This document shows positions 43,507-51,908 of a stretch of DNA of 64,000 bases, in pieces; position 1 is the first letter of the stretch, and every line of letters starts with the position of its first letter. Source of the stretch: Planctomycetota bacterium (GTDB taxonomy: Bacteria > Planctomycetota > Planctomycetia > Gemmatales > HRBIN36); contig JACTMY010000009.1 of assembly GCA_014584395.1 (NCBI GenBank), positions 124,001 to 188,000 of the forward strand, given 5' to 3'. The position numbers were made by a program, and so were the translations under genes. The notes below the pieces were generated by a model. It saw only the letters and a program-made list of their open reading frames with translations, was not told the DNA's origin and made no database searches.

Positions 43507-43642
43507 GGGTGCATTCTTACCTGAACGCATGAAGGCAGGCAATGTACAGGATTGCGGTGGAGAACTTCCAAAAAACTCACACTACTAGGCATTGTTCTAC
43601 GCCGCCAGAGATACAAGTCGGCGTCGAAAAGGGAATGCACCC
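43507..43642 (+). repeat. Long-range inverted repeat enclosing a smaller hairpin, upstream of nucleoside transporter
   Basis: GGGTGCATTC (43507-43516) is complementary to GAATGCACCC (43633-43642). Inside lies ACGCCG / CGGCGT around 43600-43626. Both outer arms also sit in AAGGG...TTAC contexts. The element ends about 80 bases before the transporter start, a good position for a structured leader. No known riboswitch consensus was recognised. Confidence 0.45.
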
Positions 43643-43721
43643 TTACATGCCTATTTCATTGTGTCCGCCAGGTTTGTCCGTTAAGATCAGTGATCCCCAT
43701 TGATCCTATCCTGAGTGGAAA

Positions 43722-45185
43722 GTGCCCATGAGTGCCTCCTCATCGCCCCCGGTCCCCGAACAGAAACCCTTTTCCATCACGCAAACCCCGCGCCGCTGGC
43801 GCTGGGCCTTGATGGTTATCGTCGTCGTGCTGGGCATGGCGGCTTATCACTTCCGTGAAAGTCTTGGCCCCAAGGGACAATCGGCAGTGGGAATCGTCTG
43901 TTTCTTGGGCATCGTGGCGGCTTTTTCCACCAATCTGCGGTTGGTCAGTTGGCGAACGCTCTTTTGGGGCATCGTCCTGCAATGGACCATGGCCCTTTTC
44001 GTGCTCAAGTTTCGCGTGGAGATCGGGGATTGGATCGTCTCCGGCTACAAGCTCTTTGACACCATTGGCAACATGATCAAGCGCTTTCTCGATTTCACGG
44101 GCGATGGGGCCACGTTTGTCTTTGGCGTCCTGGCCAATCCCGGCGCCATGAGCCAAGCCTTTCCGGATCAAGGATTCGTTTTCGCTTTCAGCGCCCTGCC
44201 GACGATCATCTTTGCATCCTCCTTCTTTTCGATCTTGTTTTACTTGGGTGTGCTGCAGTTGATCGTCAAATACATGGCCCTCAGCATGATGTACGTCATG
44301 CGAACCAGCGGCGCGGAAACGCTGTCCTCCGCCGCCAACGTTTTCCTGGGGCAAACAGAAGCGCCCCTCATCGTGAAGCCCTACGTGCAGAAAATGACCC
44401 GGTCGGAATTGCTGGCTCTGATGGTCGGGGGCATGGCCACGATTTCGGGCGGCATCATGGCGGTCTACATCAAGATGGGAGCCGATGCGGTCACCATCCT
44501 GGCGACCAGCGTCATGGCGGCTCCCTGCGGCCTTTACCTGGCCAAGCTGATGCTCCCCGAATCAGAGGAACCACAAACACTGGGCAGAGCCTCGGCCAAG
44601 GTGCAAGTGTCGCATCGCAACATCGTCGACGCGGCGGCGGGGGGAGCCTCGGATGGGTTGTATTTGGCCCTCAATGTCGCGGCCATGTTGATCGCCTTTT
44701 TAGCCCTGGTGGCCATGTTAAACGCCATCCTTGGCTGGTTGTATGACGTCACGGAGATGGCGTCTTACATCAATCAAATGTTGGCCGCCCTGGAGTGGCG
44801 TGATTATCAAGCCTGGCCCGACCTGAGCTTGCGGCGCATTTTTTCAGTGCTCTTTTCTCCCTTGGCATTTCTCATGGGCGTGCCCCTGGCCGACATCCCA
44901 GCCGTGGGCGATCTGCTGGGGACGAAGCTGGTATTGAATGAATTCGTAGCCTACAAGGAATTGACCACGACCTATGCGACGACCATCGATGTGCGCAGTA
45001 AATTGTTGGCGACCTACGCCCTCACGGGCTTCGCGAATTTCGGTTCCATCGGCATTCAACTCGGCGGGATCGGTGCCATGGCTCCGGATCGGCGCGGCGA
45101 ATTAGCGCTGCTCGGCGGCAAGGCATTGTTTGTCGGCTTCATGACGACGATGATCAACGCCGCCGTCGCCGGCGTGCTGCTCTGA
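43722..45185 (+). CDS. Concentrative nucleoside transporter (NupC/CNT family)
   Basis: 487 residues; the start may be GTG 43722 or ATG 43728. Family landmarks are FVFAFSALPTIIFASSFFS, LYLGVLQ-type helix, SSAANVFLGQTEAPLIVKPY (the QTEAPL nucleoside-binding motif), TISGGIMAVYI, and FNEFVAY-like VLNEFVAYKEL. There are about ten membrane segments. It imports nucleosides with Na+ or H+. The N-terminus has an extra cytoplasmic stretch (SASSSPPVPEQKPFSITQTP). An inverted-repeat leader lies upstream. No purine or pyrimidine salvage gene is adjacent. Confidence 0.94.
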   Translation: MPMSASSSPPVPEQKPFSITQTPRRWRWALMVIVVVLGMAAYHFRESLGPKGQSAVGIVCFLGIVAAFSTNLRLVSWRTLFWGIVLQWTMALFVLKFRVEIGDWIVSGYKLFDTIGNMIKRFLDFTGDGATFVFGVLANPGAMSQAFPDQGFVFAFSALPTIIFASSFFSILFYLGVLQLIVKYMALSMMYVMRTSGAETLSSAANVFLGQTEAPLIVKPYVQKMTRSELLALMVGGMATISGGIMAVYIKMGADAVTILATSVMAAPCGLYLAKLMLPESEEPQTLGRASAKVQVSHRNIVDAAAGGASDGLYLALNVAAMLIAFLALVAMLNAILGWLYDVTEMASYINQMLAALEWRDYQAWPDLSLRRIFSVLFSPLAFLMGVPLADIPAVGDLLGTKLVLNEFVAYKELTTTYATTIDVRSKLLATYALTGFANFGSIGIQLGGIGAMAPDRRGELALLGGKALFVGFMTTMINAAVAGVLL

Positions 45186-45234
45186 TCTGCCAGTCTTGCT
45201 GGCTGCGAGCGCGGACCTGACTTGCGGGGCAAGC

Positions 45235-46794
45235 TCACTTCAATTGGAGCAGCGCGCAAGCCTCCGCGTATCCTGGGGCAGGGAACCCAAACTCGCTGGC
45301 CGTGACCCGGGCCAAGGAAGCGAGATGCCGCCAGCGAAACGCGGGCCGAGAGCGTGCAAATTCCTCGACCACGGTTTGATAGTATTTCTCTGCGTGCAAG
45401 GCTCCGTCTTCACTGACGGCAAAGCGAAGCAGCAGATCGAAGATCGGCTTTTCAGCCTGGCCCGAGGCTCCACATTGATGCACCAAAGCGCAGGCGCGTG
45501 CTTGATCCTTGCCGCGCACGGCGGTCTCCAATTCGCCCAGGAGAGCATGCGGATCGATCCCTCGAATGGCATCCAGATGATCGGGATGAGGGAAGGGTTG
45601 TGGAAAATGATTGCGGTTTTGCCCCGCGGTGTGGAACCCAGCCACGATAAGCGATGCCATGCCATTCCGAGGCGAACTGGCGCGGGCAATGTTGCGCCAG
45701 GCATTGGCGGCATCCGATGCATGCACCCCAATGGAATCGCCATGAACGCTGCCGGTCGGTTTGTTCTCCGAGGCCCAGTCCGCGGGGCGTCCCGGATCAT
45801 GCAGCACCAGGGCATTGGCCGCCAGAGAAATGGCCTCGCCAATGTCATCCGGATGATAGCCTTCCGCCAACGCTTGCGCCACGGCGTCGGCCGCGGCTTC
45901 CCGTTGACTTTGGTAGACCGCTTTAGCCAGATGCTCGATCCAAGATTCGTCCGCACGGCGTTGGCCGTACTTCTTTCCCATGAGTCCATAACTTTCGAGC
46001 AGCTTGGGCAGCACGTGGCGAATGGCAGGTTCTGTCGATTGCTTCGAGATGACCTTATCCTCATGAAGCACGCAATACCGCACGGATTGCCGAAGGAGCG
46101 TGTGCGCCTGTTCGATGCCCGTTAAATCGAGCGTTTCCCATGCTCGCCAGGCCAAGACGACGCGGTGAACGTCGATTTGATCGTGGACGATGGCTTGCAT
46201 TTCATCGAAAGCGTTCTGGGGATTGGCGCGAACCATGCGTGCAAAGCGGGCTTCGGCTTCCTGCATGTTAGTGCTGCGCATCGCTTCACGAAGCGCTAAA
46301 CCATCCACGGGTTTCTGATCATGATCGGCGGAAGGGACTTCGTGCAAGACCTCCGCGGAGCGGCCGCCCTGATCCTGAATGCGTTGTGTATTGCGGTAAA
46401 GCACTTTCAGGACCGGTAATGGCTTGTGCGGCGTTGGCAATCGTTCGGCCATTCCCATTGAGGGAGCCAAGGCCATGAAGGTGTGGTGGCCCGTGTAATC
46501 CTGGCCGCCAAAGGCTCGAGCATTGGCCAAGGCGCCCGCGGCCACGAGGGTTTTTAACGGCGTGCCTGCCGACCATTTTTGCGTAAGGAGCGGCAATAAC
46601 TTCTCAATGGGCGTTTCCTGCATCAAGGCCACGAGAGGTTCCATGGCGCCGAAATGCAATCGCGGCGGATCGTCCCATAGGGCGGCGGAGGCGATTCCCA
46701 ATTCCTGGGCCATGGCCGAGCCGATGCTCGCAGTCAACATCCCTTGGCCGACTTGGTTCAGAAAATGCCTTCTGGTTGACTTTGTCATCGTCAT
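45235..46794 (-). CDS. Tat-exported protein of unknown function in the DUF1501/PSD1 cluster
   Basis: 519 residues from ATG 46794 (MTMTKSTRRHFLNQVGQGML). STRRHFLN followed by a mild hydrophobic stretch is a twin-arginine signal, so the protein is exported folded. The mature part is mostly alpha-helical, has many His and Asp residues (HHTFMALAPSMGM, HEVPSADHDQKP, GHDSIG-like VHGDSIGVHASDAAN), and lacks a motif I recognise. A frame extending to 46869 is open but has no Tat-compatible N-terminus. It is downstream of the DUF1501 gene on the same strand, 256 bases away, suggesting a shared secreted function. Confidence 0.72.
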   Translation of the reverse strand: MTMTKSTRRHFLNQVGQGMLTASIGSAMAQELGIASAALWDDPPRLHFGAMEPLVALMQETPIEKLLPLLTQKWSAGTPLKTLVAAGALANARAFGGQDYTGHHTFMALAPSMGMAERLPTPHKPLPVLKVLYRNTQRIQDQGGRSAEVLHEVPSADHDQKPVDGLALREAMRSTNMQEAEARFARMVRANPQNAFDEMQAIVHDQIDVHRVVLAWRAWETLDLTGIEQAHTLLRQSVRYCVLHEDKVISKQSTEPAIRHVLPKLLESYGLMGKKYGQRRADESWIEHLAKAVYQSQREAAADAVAQALAEGYHPDDIGEAISLAANALVLHDPGRPADWASENKPTGSVHGDSIGVHASDAANAWRNIARASSPRNGMASLIVAGFHTAGQNRNHFPQPFPHPDHLDAIRGIDPHALLGELETAVRGKDQARACALVHQCGASGQAEKPIFDLLLRFAVSEDGALHAEKYYQTVVEEFARSRPAFRWRHLASLARVTASEFGFPAPGYAEACALLQLK

Positions 46795-47050
46795 GCTCCC
46801 ATGCGGAGGGTGGGTCAACTGGGAAATGGCGGAGCCATGCAAGGAAGCGTGTTTCGTTTCGCCATCCACTGATCGGCTCAGTGACGCGCTCGCGATCCTG
46901 TCGAGGTCGTTCGAATTTGAGGGCGTGGTCTATCTTGTCAGCCGTATTGTGACGCGCTCGATCTGGATATGCAAGCGATACTCGACCAGGTCCCGCTCTA
47001 TTGGGACGATATGACAACTTAGACATTTTGCGATTGGGAAGCTTTCCGCA

Positions 47051-48553
47051 TCATTCGGTGATTAAATCATGCATGACGCGGCCATGTACGTCGGTCAGGC
47101 GACGGTCAATGCCATTGTGGCGGAAGGTCAGTTTCTCATGATCGATGCCAAGCAAGTGCAGGATCGTGGCGTGGAGATCGTAGACTTCCGTGGGATGTTG
47201 CCGATCGAGAGGCTTATAACCCCACTCATCGCTAGGCCCCCAAGTCAGACCGGCCCGTATGCCAGCGCCGCAAAGCCAGTTCGTGAAGCAATAAGGGTTA
47301 TGATCTCGACCCTTGCCGCCCTGCGAGGAGGGCATCCGGCCAAACTCCGTCGTCCAGAAAACAATCGTGTCGTCCAACAGTCCGCGCTGTTTAAGGTCTT
47401 TGATCAAGGCGGCGGCGCCGCGGGCCATCGCCCGGGCCAAGGGGCCATGATCGCGTTTCACGTCTTCATGGGAATCCCAATTCCGGCGGGGAAAGCCATT
47501 GTCGTTTCCCGACCAGACTTGAACGAAGCGGACGCCGCGCTCCAACAGCCGGCGCGCCACCAAACAGCGCCGCGCAAAGAGGTGCGTTTCCTCCGCATCA
47601 TTGATTTCCTTCGGATATTCGCTGGGAATGGAGTCCAGGCCGTACATCTTCAAGACATGTTCCGGCTCCTTCGAAACGTCCAAGGCTTCGGGAGCGGCAA
47701 GTTGCATGTTGGCGGCCAATTCATAACTCCGGATGCGGGCTTGCAAACGCTCATCTTCCGGGCGTTGCTGCGCATGATGCTGATTTAGCCGTTTCAAAAG
47801 CTCGCGCGTCGCCAATTCGCTTTGCCCGGTCAAAAACGGCTCCTGGCGGGCGGGAAACAAATCCGCAATGGGGGTTTTTTGCCCCGGATAGATCACGGTT
47901 CCTTGATGATCCGCGGGCAGAAAGGCACTGTCCCAGTTTTTGGAGCCATTGGAGGGCATGCCGCGATGGTCGGGGAGGACGACGAACGTGGGCAGATGGT
48001 CGTTGAGGCTGCCCAGGCCGTAACTCACCCAGCATCCCATGCCAGGAAAGCCAGGGCGATTGAAGCCCGTTGTTTGCAAGAGGGTTCCTTGGCTGTGCAC
48101 CCCGGTTTTGCCCACGACGTTGTGCACAAAGGCGATCTCATCAACCACCTCGCCCAAAGGCGCCACGGCGTCGCTGAGCATTTTTCCCGATTGCCCATAG
48201 GGCTTGAACTCCCAGATCGGCCGCAACCATGGCCCCAAGCCGTCTTGAAAGGCCTCGACGTGCTCTCCAAACTGGGAAGGTTGACCATGGCGTTTGATCA
48301 GTTCAGGCTTGAAGTCGAACAGATCGATATGGCTCGCTCCCCCCGCCATGAAAAGTTGCACCACGCGCTTGGCCTTGGGTTTGCAATGGTAGATTGGCTT
48401 TTCCTGGCAGGCCGCGAGCAATCCTTCTTGTTGAAGAAGCGTGGATAGGGCAATGCCGCCCAGGCCTCCTCCGCAATGCCAAAGCCAATCCCGCCGGGTG
48501 ATGGCCGAAGGTCGATCCGAGGTCAATGATTTTCTGCGGTTTAGGGGCATCAT
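47051..48553 (-). CDS. DUF1501 (sulfatase-fold) Tat-exported protein
   Basis: About 500 residues from ATG 48553, only 2 bases after the PSD1 stop, so they are translationally coupled. The N-terminus has the Tat motif ITRRDWLWHCGGGLGGIALS. FMAGGASHIDLFDFKPEL, FNRPGFPGMGCWVSYGLGS, FWTTEFGRMP and GKGRDHNPYCFTNWL are typical of DUF1501, a family related to alkaline-phosphatase-fold sulfatases and almost always paired with PSD1 proteins in planctomycetes. The substrate is thought to be a complex polysaccharide, but this is unproven. No sulfatase CxPxR motif is seen. Confidence 0.93.
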   Translation of the reverse strand: MMPLNRRKSLTSDRPSAITRRDWLWHCGGGLGGIALSTLLQQEGLLAACQEKPIYHCKPKAKRVVQLFMAGGASHIDLFDFKPELIKRHGQPSQFGEHVEAFQDGLGPWLRPIWEFKPYGQSGKMLSDAVAPLGEVVDEIAFVHNVVGKTGVHSQGTLLQTTGFNRPGFPGMGCWVSYGLGSLNDHLPTFVVLPDHRGMPSNGSKNWDSAFLPADHQGTVIYPGQKTPIADLFPARQEPFLTGQSELATRELLKRLNQHHAQQRPEDERLQARIRSYELAANMQLAAPEALDVSKEPEHVLKMYGLDSIPSEYPKEINDAEETHLFARRCLVARRLLERGVRFVQVWSGNDNGFPRRNWDSHEDVKRDHGPLARAMARGAAALIKDLKQRGLLDDTIVFWTTEFGRMPSSQGGKGRDHNPYCFTNWLCGAGIRAGLTWGPSDEWGYKPLDRQHPTEVYDLHATILHLLGIDHEKLTFRHNGIDRRLTDVHGRVMHDLITE

Positions 48554-48555
48554 CC

Positions 48556-51500
48556 TCAATCGATAAAAATGAACTCATTGAGATTGAAAAGGACTCGACA
48601 CATGCTGGCCAGGCCATGCTCACGGGCGTGATCGCTGAGCCAGGCGAGTTCCTGATCGTCTGGTTCGCGGGTCAGGGCCAGTTTGCAGGCCTGCCGGACT
48701 TGTTGATCCAATTCGCTGGAATGGCTCTTCAACCGCTCGGCAAAATGATGAGCCATCCGCAAACTCAGGGCGTTATTCATGAGCGACAGGGCTTGCTGAG
48801 GCGTGGACGTTTGATTGCGTTTGTCGACCGCGATCGAAGGGTCGGCACAATCAAACGTCGTGAGAAACGGATGCAAATGAGACCGGACGATGAAGCGGTA
48901 AATGGTGCGGCGGTGGAGATCGGGTCGATCGTGATCGGCCAGGTGATATTCGTAGTGCGGGGAATGTTCCGACTTATCGACAACGAAATCCTGAAAAGGC
49001 GGGCCAAAAGGTTTGAGATGGAGTTTGCCGCTCGCGGCCAGGAGGCTGTCGCGGATCGCCTCCGCTTCCAAGCGCCGACGATTCATACGCCAATAATACT
49101 GATTGTTGGCATCGATCGTAGATTGCGGCGAATCGTATGCCGATGCTTGGCGATAAGTCGCACTGGTCACGATTAAACGATGTAGGGCTTTGATGGATTG
49201 GCCATGGTCGCGGAATTCCAAGGCCAGCCAATCCAACAATTCCGGATGCGTGGGGAGTTGACCCATGCGGCCGAAATCGTTCGGTGTATCGACCAGGCCG
49301 CGGCCGAAATGATAGAGCCAAATCCGATTGACGATGGACCGCCAGATGAGCGGGTTTTGCGGATCGGTAATCCACTCCGCAAGGGCGGCTCGACGCTCGC
49401 CTTCCTGGTGTTCGGCAGCAAGGGCAAAGGGTTTCATGCTGATGGGAAGCGAGGCGATGGCTCCCGGCGACATTTCCTTGAGCGGCTTGAGCACGTCGCC
49501 GCGTTGGAGCAAGAAAATGGGCCTGGGTTTGCCCCCCTGAGCGCCGGTGCCTTTGAAATGGCCTTTGCCTTCATGGACACACCCGCGATACACCTTCTGC
49601 ACGGGGGGCAGACGATTCCATGCTTCCTTGAGGTTCATCTCGGTATGATCAAGTTCCGCGAGGGCGCTTTTTTCTTCCGGCGTGGTGAGTTGCTGCCAGA
49701 GCCGATCGAATTCACGCTTGGCTTCCTCGCGTTGTTGTTGCGTTGAAGAGAGGGGGCTTGGATAGAGACCATCGGTCAAATGGGCCTTGGACCAGCGCGG
49801 AAGGGTTTCGATGGCATCGAGACTGGAGACCGGTTTAAGCTTGGCCACGTTGCGCTTTTGGTCATCGTACACTTCCATTTCGGCTAGAGCGAACATGTAA
49901 GCATCGTGCCGATGGGCCAATTGGGTGGCCGTTATGCGAACGTAACGGGCCATCACGCCATCCACCTTGAAGGTTTGCGGATGGGTGCCGGGGTTTGGCA
50001 TCGGGCAAGGCCCGGAGGCATGGATCAAATGAACTTGTGTTTTGAATTCCGGATCGAGACTGGCTTCAATCTTGAACTGCCTGGGAAACCCAAAACCCGC
50101 GCCGATTTTTTGAAAATCGTCAAAACAACCAATCAGCACCACTTGCCGGATGGAATAGGCATCAAGAAGGTCGATTTGGGCCCACTTGGCTTGCGATGCA
50201 TCCTTGGCAAGGGCTGAATGGTAGCCAAACTCAGGCGGGTGCACTTGCGGCCGATCCTGGGGATGTGTCATCTTCCGTTCCAAAGCTGCCAACGCATTGT
50301 CTTGATCCCGTCGTCGAATGTGCTGATGCAGGGCGGCTCGGCGTTCGGTCAGGCGCCGTTGTTCCTTGCGAAGCTCATCGCGGCGCCGGGCCGCATCCGA
50401 GTCCGTGTCATATTCGAAGTCCGCCCGGTCCAATGCGGCGAACACCGCTTGCAAACGGTAGTAATCCTCTTGCGTGATCGGGTCAAATTTGTGGTTGTGG
50501 CATTGGGCGCAATGAATGGTGAGGCTCATGAAGGTCCCGATGGCATTGGCGACCATGTCGTCCCGATCGAGGTGCCTGGCGACCATGCCATCGATCTTGG
50601 TTTCGGGCAATTCCTCGTGTCCGATGAAATCCCAAGGCCCGGCTGAGAGGAAACCAGTCGCTTCAATGCCATCCCGTTCGAAGGGATACAAGAGATCACC
50701 CGCGAGTTGTTCACGAACAAAGCGGGTATAGGGTTTGTCTTCGTTGAAGGCGCGAATGACATAATCGCGATAGGGCCAGGCATGTGGTCGGGGTTTGTCC
50801 TTGTCGTAGCCGTGGCTGTCGGCGTAGTGGACGACGTCGAGCCAATGTCGCGCCCAGCGTTCTCCATAATGGACCGATGCCAGCAAAGCATCGACCCGTT
50901 TTTCATAAGCCCGGGGATCGGAGTCGTTGAGAAACGCCTCTACTTCCTCTGGCGTTGGCGGCAAACCGATCAGGTCGAAATAGAGGCGTCGGAGGAGGAC
51001 GCGCCGCTCTGCTTCCTTCGAAGGTTGCAAACCTTTCGCACGGAGAGTGTGAAGAATGAATTGATCAATGGGATTTCTGACCCAACGCTGGTCTTCATTG
51101 GCAAGCGTTGGCAAGGCCACGGGCTTTAATGGTTGCCACGACCACGGCTTTGAATCGCGGCTTGGCGCGGCTTGGAACTGTTCATCGTTGATTAAATCAT
51201 GCTCGATCCATTGCTTGATGATCGTTATCTCTTCATCTTTCAAGGGTGGGCCGGTGGGAGGCATCCGTTCATTGGGATCATCGCTCGTGATGCGTTGATG
51301 GATCAGGCTCTTGGCGCTTTCACCCGCTACCAGGATCGGTTTACGCTTTTGCGATTGAACGACCGCCTCGAAGGTGTCTAATCGGACGTGGCCTTTTTGC
51401 TTTTCTGCCCCGTGACAGGCGGCGCATGAGCGCTCAAAAATGGGTTTAATTTTCTTTTCAAACGCATCCTGGGGCGGTGAAGGGGGGTTTGACTCGCTGG

Positions 51501-51606
51501 CCTGAAGAGTCGACCGGGAGGCAGCCGGCGACGAGTCCATGAACCAATGCCAGCCAACCCAAGTCGTCACGAACAGCAACAAACTCCAAGACATGCGTTT
51601 GTGCAT
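48556..51606 (-). CDS. PSD1-type protein: cytochrome c, DUF1549, discoidin-like insert, DUF1553
   Basis: 1016 residues. A signal peptide (KRMSWSLLLFVTTWVGWHWF) is followed by a haem c site CAACHGAEKQKG near residue 66. DUF1549 runs to about residue 400 (NPIDQFILHTLRAKGL, RVLLRRLYFDLIGLPPTPEE). An F5/8-type C discoidin-like insert lies at about 450-590 (WAQIDLLDAYSIRQVVLIGC, RYVRITATQLAHR). DUF1553 fills the C-terminus (NRIWLYHFGRGLVDTPNDFG, MNRRRLEAEAIRDSLLAASG). It is the first gene of the cluster with DUF1501 and is probably periplasmic or in a bacterial compartment. Confidence 0.93.
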   Translation of the reverse strand: MHKRMSWSLLLFVTTWVGWHWFMDSSPAASRSTLQASESNPPSPPQDAFEKKIKPIFERSCAACHGAEKQKGHVRLDTFEAVVQSQKRKPILVAGESAKSLIHQRITSDDPNERMPPTGPPLKDEEITIIKQWIEHDLINDEQFQAAPSRDSKPWSWQPLKPVALPTLANEDQRWVRNPIDQFILHTLRAKGLQPSKEAERRVLLRRLYFDLIGLPPTPEEVEAFLNDSDPRAYEKRVDALLASVHYGERWARHWLDVVHYADSHGYDKDKPRPHAWPYRDYVIRAFNEDKPYTRFVREQLAGDLLYPFERDGIEATGFLSAGPWDFIGHEELPETKIDGMVARHLDRDDMVANAIGTFMSLTIHCAQCHNHKFDPITQEDYYRLQAVFAALDRADFEYDTDSDAARRRDELRKEQRRLTERRAALHQHIRRRDQDNALAALERKMTHPQDRPQVHPPEFGYHSALAKDASQAKWAQIDLLDAYSIRQVVLIGCFDDFQKIGAGFGFPRQFKIEASLDPEFKTQVHLIHASGPCPMPNPGTHPQTFKVDGVMARYVRITATQLAHRHDAYMFALAEMEVYDDQKRNVAKLKPVSSLDAIETLPRWSKAHLTDGLYPSPLSSTQQQREEAKREFDRLWQQLTTPEEKSALAELDHTEMNLKEAWNRLPPVQKVYRGCVHEGKGHFKGTGAQGGKPRPIFLLQRGDVLKPLKEMSPGAIASLPISMKPFALAAEHQEGERRAALAEWITDPQNPLIWRSIVNRIWLYHFGRGLVDTPNDFGRMGQLPTHPELLDWLALEFRDHGQSIKALHRLIVTSATYRQASAYDSPQSTIDANNQYYWRMNRRRLEAEAIRDSLLAASGKLHLKPFGPPFQDFVVDKSEHSPHYEYHLADHDRPDLHRRTIYRFIVRSHLHPFLTTFDCADPSIAVDKRNQTSTPQQALSLMNNALSLRMAHHFAERLKSHSSELDQQVRQACKLALTREPDDQELAWLSDHAREHGLASMCRVLFNLNEFIFID

Positions 51607-51908
51607 CGGCGGGCAGTCTCAACAGGCAGGACGGCAGAAAGGTCGTGCGCAAGAACGTTTGAATTATAATCGAAGCCAAGGTCGGCCTGCAATCCGCAAA
51701 CCTTGGCCATAGATCTTCCTCCGTTTTGATGGCCCAATGCCATGCCATGCTTGGCCATATCAACGTTGAGGTTCATTCGATCTGATTTTTAATCGACTCT
51801 AAAAATGGATCGGTTACATTGTTGGACGGTTGACTAGGGCCAATCATCATGGAATGAGGGTTCTAATTCCGACTTGATGATCGGTTACATTCGTCATGGG
51901 TTGGCTCG
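51607..51908. other. Divergent region between PSD1 cluster and K+ channel, with 13-base direct repeat
   Basis: 302 bases. ATTATAAT at 51663-51670 could be a -10 in either direction. GATCGGTTACATT occurs twice (51808-51820 and 51879-51891), 71 bases apart, with the second copy 18 bases before the channel start. No coding frame was supported. The repeated element is listed separately. Confidence 0.5.
51808..51891 (+). repeat. Pair of 13-base direct repeats upstream of the K+ channel gene
   Basis: GATCGGTTACATT at 51808-51820 and 51879-51891 are identical and in the same orientation. The repeat start-to-start distance is 71 bases, close to seven helical turns. The second copy overlaps the expected ribosome-binding region of the gene at 51909. 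Confidence 0.5.
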
